Assembly: GCA_028345575.1 (NCBI GenBank)
Contig: JAOMDR010000001.1
Coordinates: 1 to 64,000 of the forward strand
DNA: 64,000 nt
DNA from: Candidatus Nitrosopelagicus sp.
Lineage (GTDB): Archaea; Thermoproteota; Nitrososphaeria; Nitrososphaerales; Nitrosopumilaceae
Direction: 5' to 3'
Shown piece after piece: positions 25,558 through 34,531 of this stretch. A model generated the notes under the pieces. It did no database searches. It was not told where the DNA came from and saw only the letters and a program-made list of their open reading frames with translations. Positions within the stretch are counted from its first letter, which is position 1, and every line of letters starts with the position of its first letter. The position numbers were made by a program, and so were the translations under genes.

Positions 25558-26934
25558 TTAACTATTCATGTTTTTCATTTTTTGGTCTTTAATTTCATTT
25601 AGTTCGTCTTCGAAAAAGAATTTATCTTCAAAAGCAGGTTTTAGATCATCAAGCCATATTGCATTTTCATCATATTTTGCAAAGAATGGACGGTTTACCC
25701 ACTCTGGATTTCGTCCCTGAAGCATTCTCAGTACAATAACTTTAGTCCCATTTATTTCAGAAACTCCATCAATCTGAACTTTTCCAGGAGTAGCAGACAT
25801 ACTTGGACCTCTAACTGTTCTTCCTAATCCGCTTACTTTTTGAATTGCATGTTGGAAAATTTGATGTGCTTTGACTAGTGGTATTCCAAAGTAATGCTGT
25901 GCTCCAGTATCTCTTACAACAAACATGTAATATGGAATACAACCAAGCTCTACTTGTTTCTGCCACATTTGAGCCCACATATCTGCATCATCATTAATGT
26001 TAGTAAGAAGTGGAGATTGGGTTCTAATTTGAGCACCTGTCTCTCGAACATTTTTGATTGCAAGTTTTACAGCACCTGTTTTTAATTCTGCTAAATGGTT
26101 GAAATGCCCCATTATTGCAAGATGAACCCCTTTTGAGTTTACTCGTCTAAATGTTTCAAGTGTTTCTTCAGCATCATCATCAGAGATGAATTTGTATGGC
26201 CAATAAGATAAGGCCTTTGTTCCAATTCGAATTGTTTTAAGATTTGGTAAATCTGCATCTAAAATTTTATCAATATATGTAGAAAATATTTTTGCCGGCA
26301 TAATCATAGGATCTCCTCCAGTAAACAAAATATCTGAAATTTCGGGATGTTCTTTTACATATTGTGCTAAATCATCTCCTTCTTGCATCGCAAATTTCAT
26401 TTCATCCATACCAACGAATTGTGGCCATCTAAAACAAAAGCTACAATATGCATGACAAGTTTGTCCTTGACTTGGGAAAAAGAGAGTTGTTTCTTTGTAT
26501 TTATGCTGCATTCCATAAAGTTTAGTTCCGTCTTTTAACATTGGAACATTTAGCTCCATTTGACCAGCTGGATGTGGGTTTAATTGTAAACGAATTTTAT
26601 TTGCCATATCTCGAAGTTCCTTTCCAGATGAATTATTTTTTAAAGTTGAGGCCATCATTTCATAATGCTCTGGTTTGAGCATGCCTTTTTGTGGAAATGT
26701 TAGATTGAACATTGAATCACCTGGCACATTATCCCAGTCAATTAATTGCTCAATTACGTAATTATTTGCCTTGAAAGGTAAAACATGTCCAACTACCTCC
26801 ATTTCAAAAATTTGTTCTTCTGTGAAATTTTCAATTTGTGGAATTTTCCTTAGATTTGAAAGCGTGTATGACTTGATCTTTGGTGAAGAATCTATTGTCC
26901 AGATCGATTCTTGTTGATTACTTGTTTGAGCCAT
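25558..26934 (-). CDS. KamA-family radical SAM protein (lysine 2,3-aminomutase-like)
   Basis: A 458-residue radical SAM enzyme. The cluster motif is CHAYCSFC (Cys160, Cys164, Cys167), followed by FTGGDPMIMPA (the GGDP SAM-binding motif) and RIGTKALSYWP. Later YMFVVRDTGAQHYFGIPL and SATPGKVQIDGV align with the PLP-lysine region of lysine 2,3-aminomutase. The true substrate may be lysine (beta-lysine solute) or another amino acid; no acetyltransferase partner is adjacent. A divergent promoter region of 158 bases separates it from the MscS gene. Confidence 0.85.
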   Translation of the reverse strand: MAQTSNQQESIWTIDSSPKIKSYTLSNLRKIPQIENFTEEQIFEMEVVGHVLPFKANNYVIEQLIDWDNVPGDSMFNLTFPQKGMLKPEHYEMMASTLKNNSSGKELRDMANKIRLQLNPHPAGQMELNVPMLKDGTKLYGMQHKYKETTLFFPSQGQTCHAYCSFCFRWPQFVGMDEMKFAMQEGDDLAQYVKEHPEISDILFTGGDPMIMPAKIFSTYIDKILDADLPNLKTIRIGTKALSYWPYKFISDDDAEETLETFRRVNSKGVHLAIMGHFNHLAELKTGAVKLAIKNVRETGAQIRTQSPLLTNINDDADMWAQMWQKQVELGCIPYYMFVVRDTGAQHYFGIPLVKAHQIFQHAIQKVSGLGRTVRGPSMSATPGKVQIDGVSEINGTKVIVLRMLQGRNPEWVNRPFFAKYDENAIWLDDLKPAFEDKFFFEDELNEIKDQKMKNMNS

Positions 26935-27092
26935 TCCATAATTACAATAAATCCTCTGTTAAACTTTAGGATCTGACATTTACGAAGAGATTATGCCTGA
27001 AAATGCATATTTTTGAAAAAAATTGACAGTTTTTTTAAAACTTGACGACAAATCTACTAACTTAAGTTTAGGATTCTCAAAAAATATTAGAG

Positions 27093-28835
27093 ATGGCAGA
27101 AGAAATTAGTGAGATTTCAGTTGGGCAATTTGATACAGTATCACAGTTGATCGCATCATCAGTATCTTTGCAATTAGCGGTAATTGGACTGATAATCGGA
27201 ATTATTGTGATTAGTGTAGTTTATAGAAAATTTTCATTTTGGATTAAAACTCAAAAATTCAACCATACAAGACCACATGTTGCAAGGTTTGCAAGAAAAA
27301 TAATTTTACCATTTTTAGCAATTGCTTTAATTTCATCTGTAAACATGTACATTCAAGTTTTTGAATTATTTGATGAAGAGTCAACAGTTATGCAAATAGA
27401 AGGAGAGCTAGCACCTAGTGAAATTTTTGCAAAAATGTTAAACACATTGAACATTTTGGTTATAGGATATACAATTTCACAGTTAGTTCCAATAGCATTA
27501 ACAAAACGCGATAGTTCACGTCTTGAACGTGAAGATTTTGAAGCCTGGAGAGAAATGAGAGGATTTCCAGATGATGCTGACGATTTATTTCATAAATTAT
27601 ACAAATGGATTCCACCAAAACAAAAACCAGATGACCTAACTGAAGAAGAATTCAATAGTTATTTGCAAACTGACGAAGGAATACAATACTTAGAGAACTT
27701 CCGGACGTCAAGGGGAGCCCCAATTGGAAGTTATGAAAAAAATTCTAAAGAACCTTATGAAAAATGGAAAAAATCTGAACGAAAAAAATATCAGTCATAC
27801 TTTGAAGCTTGTGTAACAGGAAAGAATGTATCTGGAAGGAAATTATTTCCAGGCGTATTACCTGAGGAGATTTACCCAATAGATATTTGGAGAGAACAAA
27901 AAAGAAATTCAGGTTTTGAATCAATAATTTCAGGAAACAAACCACCAGGACACTCACGTAAACAAAAAGAAGGGGTTCCAAAATCTGCAAAACAGGTTTT
28001 ACCAATTTTAATTTTTGTTGGAGTATTAGTTGGAGTAGTATCATGGTGGGAAGTAGATTTGATAGTGCTAGCAACTGCAACAGGAGGACTTGCTTTTGGT
28101 GTTGGATTAGCATTAAAAGAAACTTTAGAAAATTACTTTTCATATATTCTTATCAGAAAAGATAAGGTTGTCAAAGAAGGAGACAGAATACAATTACAAA
28201 GTGGATATAATGGATATGTGCATAAAATTACACCAAGAGTCACATACATCCGTCATGGATTAAATGAATCAGTTGCAATTATTCCTACACGACAATTAGT
28301 TAGTGCAGAAATAATTAATTATACAAAAGAAATCAAACTTGTTCCTGCAGTAGTAAATGTTGGTGTATCATATCTGAATAATCCAAGGCAAGTTACATCA
28401 ATTTTAGTCAAAGTTGGGAAACGTGCTATGATTGAAGCTACAGATGCAAGAGGAAGACATCTTGTAAGACAAAATAGATGTCCATATCTTGAAGAAAACA
28501 AACCTAGCTGTGGATGTGACAAGGATATTCATGTGGATGTAACGCAACCAGTTGTACGATTTGACAAGTTCAATGATTCGTCTTTGGATTTTTCAATGTG
28601 GGTTTACGTAAGAGATTATGGTGCACAATTCAAGACAAAAAGCGATATGCGTCTGATTATGTATGAAGAATTCAAGAAATATGATATTAGAATACCATGG
28701 CCAATACGTACAGTTTACCAAGGGGATGAAAAACGTGAAGAACAGGAAATTAATCAACTAGATTCCAAGCGTAATGAAGTGATGGACGAGTATGGATTAG
28801 GTGATTTAGGTCGTGGTGAAGCAGGAGATGAATAG
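27093..28835 (+). CDS. Mechanosensitive channel of the MscS family with a large loop
   Basis: A 580-residue channel protein that would release solutes under osmotic downshift. Helices lie at about 27-45, 70-88 and 115-135, then a roughly 150-residue charged cytoplasmic segment (140-295) not found in basic MscS, then two more helices and the pore helix in TGGLAFGVGLALKETLENYF. The beta domain follows (VKEGDRIQLQSGYNGYV, IIPTRQLVSAEIINYTK). A CPYLEENKPSCGCD cysteine patch lies near residue 465. CTTAAGTTTA at 27061-27070 is a likely TATA box, suggesting a short leader. Confidence 0.88.
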   Translation: MAEEISEISVGQFDTVSQLIASSVSLQLAVIGLIIGIIVISVVYRKFSFWIKTQKFNHTRPHVARFARKIILPFLAIALISSVNMYIQVFELFDEESTVMQIEGELAPSEIFAKMLNTLNILVIGYTISQLVPIALTKRDSSRLEREDFEAWREMRGFPDDADDLFHKLYKWIPPKQKPDDLTEEEFNSYLQTDEGIQYLENFRTSRGAPIGSYEKNSKEPYEKWKKSERKKYQSYFEACVTGKNVSGRKLFPGVLPEEIYPIDIWREQKRNSGFESIISGNKPPGHSRKQKEGVPKSAKQVLPILIFVGVLVGVVSWWEVDLIVLATATGGLAFGVGLALKETLENYFSYILIRKDKVVKEGDRIQLQSGYNGYVHKITPRVTYIRHGLNESVAIIPTRQLVSAEIINYTKEIKLVPAVVNVGVSYLNNPRQVTSILVKVGKRAMIEATDARGRHLVRQNRCPYLEENKPSCGCDKDIHVDVTQPVVRFDKFNDSSLDFSMWVYVRDYGAQFKTKSDMRLIMYEEFKKYDIRIPWPIRTVYQGDEKREEQEINQLDSKRNEVMDEYGLGDLGRGEAGDE

Positions 28836-28872
28836 TAATGATTAATTTATTTGAAAAAATTCAAAACGCATA

Positions 28873-29484
28873 TTGAAAGATATTATCAAATTCATTTTAA
28901 AGAATTCAATAATTTTTGCAATAGTCTCACTTGTGTTTTCGATGATTGGTGCCTTCTTTCCTGAGAGTGAATTCACATTTGTGATTGGAAATCCGCTTGT
29001 AGTGAGTAGCATTACGTATGAACATGTGTTAGGTCATATTTTTTGGGGCGCAGTAATTGGGTTGGGAACATTAAGTATTAGATACATCATTTTAGGTGGA
29101 AGTTTTGCAATTTTCTTAGATTCGGATCATTTACTACAATTTTTGGATATAGAGTTAGTTTCAAGAATGAGTCATTCAATTCCATTTGCAGTAATTATAT
29201 CTATAGTATTTTTTGTAATTATACGAGGAAAAGATATTAGAATTTGTGCTGTTGCATTTGGTGCGGTTTTATCACATATTGCGTTTGATGTTTTCTTAGC
29301 AGATGTTTTACTTGATTCAGCCACAGAATTTCCATTGTTTTCACCATTTACATTTGAAACAGTATCATTACAGGGATTAGATTGGCTCGGAATACAGATT
29401 ATGGGGGTTAGCATAGTGGCAATTACAAGCTATTTTTTCAAAAGAAAGGAGATTAAAGTTAAGAATACGCTTACGAAAACTTAA
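28873..29484 (+). CDS. Membrane-bound metal-dependent hydrolase-like protein (YdjM resemblance)
   Basis: A 203-residue polytopic protein starting at TTG. About five hydrophobic helices; HVLGHIFWG, AIFLDSDHLLQF and VLSHIAFDVFLA supply the spaced His/Asp residues of the YdjM/DUF457 metal-dependent hydrolase family. Catalytic activity of the family is poorly known. It follows the MscS gene by 37 bases and may share its transcript. Confidence 0.65.
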   Translation: MKDIIKFILKNSIIFAIVSLVFSMIGAFFPESEFTFVIGNPLVVSSITYEHVLGHIFWGAVIGLGTLSIRYIILGGSFAIFLDSDHLLQFLDIELVSRMSHSIPFAVIISIVFFVIIRGKDIRICAVAFGAVLSHIAFDVFLADVLLDSATEFPLFSPFTFETVSLQGLDWLGIQIMGVSIVAITSYFFKRKEIKVKNTLTKT

Positions 29485-29509
29485 GAATCCGTTTTGATTC
29501 GTTGATTTA

Positions 29510-30385
29510 ATGACAAAATTTACAGTTGTTGGCGGAGATGCATCATCTGATTTAGCTAAAAGAATTGCTAGAAAATTAAAATCACCCTATATCAAGACTG
29601 AGAAGAAAATATTTCCTGATGGAGAAAGTAAAATAACAATTAATCAAATTCCAAAAAAAAGTATAGTTGTTGTTGTTCAATCAACTAACCCCCCAGTTGA
29701 TTCAAATCTTTTAGAATTATTGAGTATTGTTTCAAAGGTACAAAAATTTTCTTCAAAAGTGTATGCAGTGATTCCTTACATGGGATATGCAAGACAAGAT
29801 AGAGAATTTCTTGGTGGGGAGATAATCACTATCGGTGTAGTTGGAAAATTACTCAAAGCAGCAGGTGTAAAGAAAATCCTCACAGTTGACATTCATAGTA
29901 AATTAGCATTAAAAGAATTAAAAATTCCATCAGAAAATGTTTCTGCAATGGAAGTACTAGTCAAACATTTTAAGAAAATGAAAATGAAAGATCCGTTGGT
30001 TGTATCTCCAGATTTAGGGGGTAAAGAAAGAGCTGGAAAATTTTCTAATCTTTTGAAAACAGATTTCATTGCATTGAAAAAACATAGAGATAGAAAAACT
30101 GGAAAAGTGAATATTCTTTCTGGTAAAGTTGATGTGAAAAATAGAGATTTAATTCTGGTAGATGATATGGTTAGTACTGGCGGAAGTATTGTTAAAGCAA
30201 CCCAATTTTTAAAGAAACAAAAATGCAGGCGTGTTTTTGTTGCATGTACGCATGCATTATTGGTTAATAATGCAACAAAAAAGATCAAAAATGCAGGTGT
30301 TACTCAAATTATTAGCACAAACACCATACCTGGTGAATCAGCAAAAGTAGATGTATCAAGAGTTATTTCTGATGCATTGAGATGA
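29510..30385 (+). CDS. prs: Ribose-phosphate pyrophosphokinase (PRPP synthetase)
   Basis: Makes 5-phosphoribosyl 1-pyrophosphate from ribose 5-phosphate and ATP for nucleotide, His and Trp synthesis. The 291-residue protein has VIPYMGYARQDREF (about 86-99), TVDIHS, SPDLGGKERA and the PRPP loop LILVDDMVSTGGSI (about 214-227). The length matches archaeal class I-like enzymes. RNase Z follows 10 bases later on the same strand. Confidence 0.94.
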   Translation: MTKFTVVGGDASSDLAKRIARKLKSPYIKTEKKIFPDGESKITINQIPKKSIVVVVQSTNPPVDSNLLELLSIVSKVQKFSSKVYAVIPYMGYARQDREFLGGEIITIGVVGKLLKAAGVKKILTVDIHSKLALKELKIPSENVSAMEVLVKHFKKMKMKDPLVVSPDLGGKERAGKFSNLLKTDFIALKKHRDRKTGKVNILSGKVDVKNRDLILVDDMVSTGGSIVKATQFLKKQKCRRVFVACTHALLVNNATKKIKNAGVTQIISTNTIPGESAKVDVSRVISDALR

Positions 30386-30395
30386 AAATAACATT

Positions 30396-31292
30396 ATGAA
30401 AATAGTTTATCTTGGAACTTCGGCTGCTGCACCGACAGTTGATCGTTCATTAACATGCATTTGTCTTGTTCGTGAAAATGAAGTTTTGATGTTTGATGCG
30501 GGAGAAGGAGCCCAAGTTGCATATTTGAAAGCAGGTTTACCGTGGAATAAAAAAATGAAAATATTTGTCACACATCTACATGGAGATCATTGTTTGGGTG
30601 TCTTGGGTCTTTTACAAACAATGTCATTACAAAAGAGAACAGAAGCTGTTGAGATTTACGGCCCAGCTGGAATTGAAGAATTCATTACTGCAAATATCAA
30701 AGTATTAAATTTTGGATTACCATTTCCTGTTTTTATAACAATTGTAAATGAAGGTAATGTTGTTAACGAAAAAGATTATCAGATAAATTGTTGTGAGGCA
30801 CAACACGGAATTACTGCGTATTCATATTGTTTTGAAGAAAATGAAAGAGCTGGTGTATTTTATCCAGAAAAAGCAAAAGAGTTAGGAATTCCGGAAGGGA
30901 AATTATGGCAGGAGTTACAAAATGGCAATTCCGTAGAAGTAGAGGGTAAAAAAATTAACTCATCACAGGTAACAGGTGAAAAAAGACCGGGTAAGAAAAT
31001 TGGAATTTCAGGTGATACACGTCCTACTGAAAAATTACTAGCATTTTTTAAAAATAGTGACTACATGAGCTTTGATTGTACATTTTCATATGAACTAAAA
31101 GATAGAGCAATTGAGACAAATCATTCAACAGCAAAAGAAGCAGCAGAATTGGCAAAAAATGCAAATGTAAAAAATCTCATTTTAACACACTTTTCAGCAA
31201 GATATAATGACGAATCAATTTTGCTAAATGAAGCAAAACAGATTCATGAATCAGTTATAGCTGCAAAAGATCTACTTGAAATTGAGATTTAG
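30396..31292 (+). CDS. rnz: Ribonuclease Z (tRNA 3' endonuclease)
   Basis: Metallo-beta-lactamase fold nuclease that trims the 3' trailer of tRNA precursors. VTHLHGDHCLGVLGL (about residues 60-74) is the zinc motif HxHxDH, GISGDTRPTEKLL supplies the aspartate, and THFSARY near the C-terminus the last histidine; ETNHSTAKEAAE is the HST loop. The 298-residue short form is normal for archaea. It is followed tail to tail by a small secreted protein gene. CCA transferase at 33.2 kb acts next on the same tRNAs. Confidence 0.94.
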   Translation: MKIVYLGTSAAAPTVDRSLTCICLVRENEVLMFDAGEGAQVAYLKAGLPWNKKMKIFVTHLHGDHCLGVLGLLQTMSLQKRTEAVEIYGPAGIEEFITANIKVLNFGLPFPVFITIVNEGNVVNEKDYQINCCEAQHGITAYSYCFEENERAGVFYPEKAKELGIPEGKLWQELQNGNSVEVEGKKINSSQVTGEKRPGKKIGISGDTRPTEKLLAFFKNSDYMSFDCTFSYELKDRAIETNHSTAKEAAELAKNANVKNLILTHFSARYNDESILLNEAKQIHESVIAAKDLLEIEI

Positions 31293-31293
31293 A

Positions 31294-31581
31294 TTATTCA
31301 TCAAATTTTAAAAAGTCAATCTCAGGGATTTCTGTTTCATCGATAGTGTTTTCAACTTGACCTGCAACATCTACTACTGTATCTCCTGCCTTTAATCCAA
31401 CATCATACAATGTATCACCGACTTGGCTTGTATGCTGATTGTATTCCTTAATGTTAGTGGCATCTGCAACTAATGCATCAAGAACTAATGTACCTGCAGG
31501 AAATTGACTCATTGTTTCAGGTAAGAATAAAATTCCACCAGCTACCAATACTGCGCCAATTATTGCTAATTGTATTTTCAT
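31294..31581 (-). CDS. Small exported protein, unknown
   Basis: A 95-residue protein with an N-terminal hydrophobic helix (LAIIGAVLVAGGILFL) acting as signal or anchor and an acidic, Thr/Val-rich remainder containing two similar stretches (VGDTLYDVGLKAGDTVVDVAG). No family recognised. It is convergent with rnz, 1 base apart. Confidence 0.65.
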   Translation of the reverse strand: MKIQLAIIGAVLVAGGILFLPETMSQFPAGTLVLDALVADATNIKEYNQHTSQVGDTLYDVGLKAGDTVVDVAGQVENTIDETEIPEIDFLKFDE

Positions 31582-31658
31582 AACAAATGCTGTAAAAATC
31601 GATTTTTCATAACTGAGCTAAAAAAAAGCTCTCAAAATGGATAGAAATAGCTAGTTGT

Positions 31659-32042
31659 CTAATTTGTGATAGAATCAATTACTTGTTCTATGTCGTTTGA
31701 GCGTAAAATTATCTTAATTGGGCCTAAAGATGATTCGTTTGCTTCACTGCATAATGCTACAGCATTTACAAATGCTGCTTGTTTATTGAGATAAAACCAA
31801 GTGGAGTCACCGTCACTGTTTTTTTTAAGAATACGTTGATAGGTGTTTTTAGTGTTTTTTTCATGAATTGATTTTGAAATTTGGGATAGAATTGAAAAAT
31901 TATTTGTTTTTCCACTAATTTCTGTATCAGATATTTCTAATTCTATTTCAGGAAAAATGTTATTTATTGCAGATTTTACTTTTTCAGGATCTTCAGATGG
32001 ATTGATTTGACAGAAAATTTGAATTGTTGTTTTTTGATTCAT
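31659..32042 (-). CDS. UPF0201 family RNA-binding-like protein
   Basis: A 127-residue protein of the archaeal UPF0201/COG1325 group, described as exosome-associated or dihydrofolate-like RNA-binding domain; function unproven. The N-terminal IQIFCQINPSEDPEKVKSAI and the later TKNTYQRILKKNSDGDSTWFYLNKQAAF are family-like. Its start overlaps the stop of the UPF0200 kinase gene by one base. In other archaea these two are found as a fused UPF0200/UPF0201 protein, which supports a joint role. Confidence 0.8.
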   Translation of the reverse strand: MNQKTTIQIFCQINPSEDPEKVKSAINNIFPEIELEISDTEISGKTNNFSILSQISKSIHEKNTKNTYQRILKKNSDGDSTWFYLNKQAAFVNAVALCSEANESSLGPIKIILRSNDIEQVIDSITN

Positions 32043-32590
32043 TATTCAATCCACTTTTGAAAGATTTTAACTGCAGATTTTACCATTTCTTCAATTGTTA
32101 CATTGTTATTTTCAATTGATTCATCAGCAAGTCCAATAATTTCTTCTAACCCAACACCAATTTCACGATTATCACGTTCTTCAAATTTTTCTCTTGTTAA
32201 TGGATCATCCGACCTTTTACGCTCACGGAGAAAATTGAATCTTGTATCAGCAGATGCGTTTACAGCTAAAAGTTTTACATTTCCAGTTTCTTTTAGAACA
32301 TTAATTTCATGTGTTGAACGTATACCGTCAATAATTATAATTTCATGTGTTGAGTTTTCAATAGAATTTTTAAGTAATTTTGCAATTGCACCTGGTCCAT
32401 TTTTTTCACGTAAATCTAACATAAGTTTACCAAGATTCTCACCTGTAGGTTCCAAATCTAGTCTTTTGGCCTCAGCTCTAACACCATCACCAAGGCTAAA
32501 TGTTTCATAACCACCTTCTTTTAATTTTGAAACAATAGTTGATTTTCCTGCACCAGGCATTCCAGTTAAACAAACAACTAGTTTTGACAC
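32042..32590 (-). CDS. UPF0200 family P-loop nucleotide kinase
   Basis: A 182-residue kinase related to dephospho-CoA kinase and adenylate kinase. LTGMPGAGKSTIV is the Walker A loop near residue 8; LGDGVRAEAKRLDLEPTGENLGKL and IIDGIRSTHEINVL are typical of the archaeal UPF0200 group; ERKRSDDPLTREKFEERD forms the lid. The substrate is not established. Overlaps the UPF0201 gene by one base, so they are translated together. Confidence 0.85.
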   Translation of the reverse strand: MSKLVVCLTGMPGAGKSTIVSKLKEGGYETFSLGDGVRAEAKRLDLEPTGENLGKLMLDLREKNGPGAIAKLLKNSIENSTHEIIIIDGIRSTHEINVLKETGNVKLLAVNASADTRFNFLRERKRSDDPLTREKFEERDNREIGVGLEEIIGLADESIENNNVTIEEMVKSAVKIFQKWIE

Positions 32591-32654
32591 AGATTATTTT
32601 TGAATGACTAGTCTATGAAGGTAGCGATAAATAATTACTAATGTTTTATTTTTC

Positions 32655-33194
32655 ATGAGAGTTTTTGTAGCAGTTGAAATTTCTAATGACGAAATTTTGA
32701 AGAATATTCAAACATTTGAAAAAAATATTCAGATTGATGCAAAACCTACAAAAATTGATCAGATTCATTTTACTTTAAAATTTTTAGGAGAAATTGATGA
32801 AAGTAAATGTGAACAAGTAAAAGATATTGTTAAGAAAATATCATTTTCTTCTTTTGATTTATCGTTGAAAGGTGTAGGCGGATTTCCAAATTTAAAAAAT
32901 CCACGAGTAATCTGGATTGGAATCGATGAAAATGGTGCAGAGAAATTAACCGCTATAGCAAATGAAATAGGAATAAAATTAACATCGTTGGGTTTTGAAA
33001 ATGATAAAAAATTCAAACCTCACTTGACAATTTTTAGGGTAAAAAATAAAATTAACGACATTTCAGTCATGATGAAAGATTATCAGACTATTGATTTTGG
33101 TACACAAACTGTATCAAAAATCAAAGTAAAAAGAAGTGTTTTAAGTCCAAAGGGGTCAGAATATTCAGATTTACTGGAGGTTAATGCAAAATGA
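32655..33194 (+). CDS. thpR: RNA 2',3'-cyclic phosphodiesterase (ThpR/LigT family)
   Basis: A 179-residue 2H phosphoesterase. The two catalytic HxTx motifs are IHFTLKFLGE (about residue 37) and PHLTIFRV (about 122). Family enzymes open 2',3'-cyclic phosphates on RNA and join some tRNA halves. The gene overlaps cca by 4 bases, which fits a role in tRNA end repair. Divergent from the UPF0200 gene across a 64-base promoter gap. Confidence 0.9.
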   Translation: MRVFVAVEISNDEILKNIQTFEKNIQIDAKPTKIDQIHFTLKFLGEIDESKCEQVKDIVKKISFSSFDLSLKGVGGFPNLKNPRVIWIGIDENGAEKLTAIANEIGIKLTSLGFENDKKFKPHLTIFRVKNKINDISVMMKDYQTIDFGTQTVSKIKVKRSVLSPKGSEYSDLLEVNAK

Positions 33195-34531
33195 AAAGCG
33201 ATATCATAAAAAAATCAAAACAAATAGCAATTCCAAACAACATACTAAGAAAAAAAGTGGATAAAATTGCAAATCAGGTCTTTAGTCTAGTAAATAAAGA
33301 AACTGAGAAACAAAAAGCGGTCGTGTCAGTACATTTTGGAGGTTCATATGCAAAAGAAACGTGGACTCCAGAAAAAATTGATATTGATATTTTTGTAAAA
33401 TTTAAAAAAACAACAACTGAAAAAAATTTTGAAACGATTGGTAAAAAAATTGGATTTGATTCACTAAAAAAATTCAAGCCATATGTAAGATATTCAGAAC
33501 ATCCATTTGTTGAAGCAGACATTGATGGAGTAGGAGTTAATGTTGTACCGTGTTATGACATTAAAAAAGGAGAATGGAAAAGTGCAGCTGATAGATCAAC
33601 ATTTCATACAGAGTTTATGAGCGAAAAACTAACGGGTTCAATGAAAGATGACATTAGAGTTTTAAAATGTTTTTTAAAAATTAATAGAATGTATGGAGCA
33701 GAGATTGCAAAGCAGGGATTCAGTGGTTATGTTTGTGAAGTTTTAGTTTACTATCTTGGTAGCTTTGAAAATGTCTTAAAGAAAATTGCAAAATTGCAAA
33801 ATAATGAAATGATTGGAGAATCTCCAAGAAAATTTGAATCTTCAATAGTAATAATTGATCCAATAGACAGGAATAGAAATCTTGGAGCTGCAATATCAAT
33901 TCAAAATGTTACAAATTTCATTTTAATTGCTAGAAATTTCTTAAAGAAGAATTCAATTTCATACTTTAAAGAAAAATCAAAAATTAAGATTCCTACTGAA
34001 ATTGTAAAAAATTTACTAATTGTGAATTTTACATACAAAAAAAGGAGCGATGACATTGTTTATGGGCAAATTAAGCGTGCATCTAGCTCAATTGAATCCC
34101 AAATGATCAATGAGGGATTTAATGTTCTTAGAAATGATGCTATAGCATATGATGAAACCAAAGCTAGTTTGTTGTTCTTACTAGAATCACTAACCATATC
34201 AAAAAATGAAATAAGAACAGGGCCGGATGTGTTTTCTGGTGAGTTTGCAACTAAATTTATCAATATTAATTCCAAAAAATCAAAATTAATGTGGACAGAT
34301 AAGGAAGGAAAATTACAATCATTACAAACTCGAAGATATGAAAATGCCAAAACATACCTTAATGATTTAATTAAAAATCATATTGGACAATCAGGAATTC
34401 CAAAGGGATTAAGAAATGATTTCAAAAAGGGATTTAAGATAACAAGTGGAAAAGACAAACAAAGCAAATCTGTTAAAAAGAGCATTTCAAAACTGATAAC
34501 TACTGATGACACAGCATTTTCAACCAATTAG
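33191..34531 (+). CDS. cca: CCA-adding tRNA nucleotidyltransferase, archaeal class I
   Basis: Adds or repairs the 3' CCA of tRNA. The nucleotidyltransferase signature GGSYAKETWTPEKIDIDIFVKF (family GSxAKxTWxxxxxDID) lies around residues 48-68, with EADIDGVGVNVVPCYD supplying the third aspartate. MKDDIRVLKCFLKINRMYGAE and QGFSGYVCEVLVYYLGSF belong to the central domain. The 446-residue length is typical. It overlaps thpR by 4 bases and the fusion gene downstream by 26 bases. Confidence 0.93.
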   Translation: MKSDIIKKSKQIAIPNNILRKKVDKIANQVFSLVNKETEKQKAVVSVHFGGSYAKETWTPEKIDIDIFVKFKKTTTEKNFETIGKKIGFDSLKKFKPYVRYSEHPFVEADIDGVGVNVVPCYDIKKGEWKSAADRSTFHTEFMSEKLTGSMKDDIRVLKCFLKINRMYGAEIAKQGFSGYVCEVLVYYLGSFENVLKKIAKLQNNEMIGESPRKFESSIVIIDPIDRNRNLGAAISIQNVTNFILIARNFLKKNSISYFKEKSKIKIPTEIVKNLLIVNFTYKKRSDDIVYGQIKRASSSIESQMINEGFNVLRNDAIAYDETKASLLFLLESLTISKNEIRTGPDVFSGEFATKFININSKKSKLMWTDKEGKLQSLQTRRYENAKTYLNDLIKNHIGQSGIPKGLRNDFKKGFKITSGKDKQSKSVKKSISKLITTDDTAFSTN

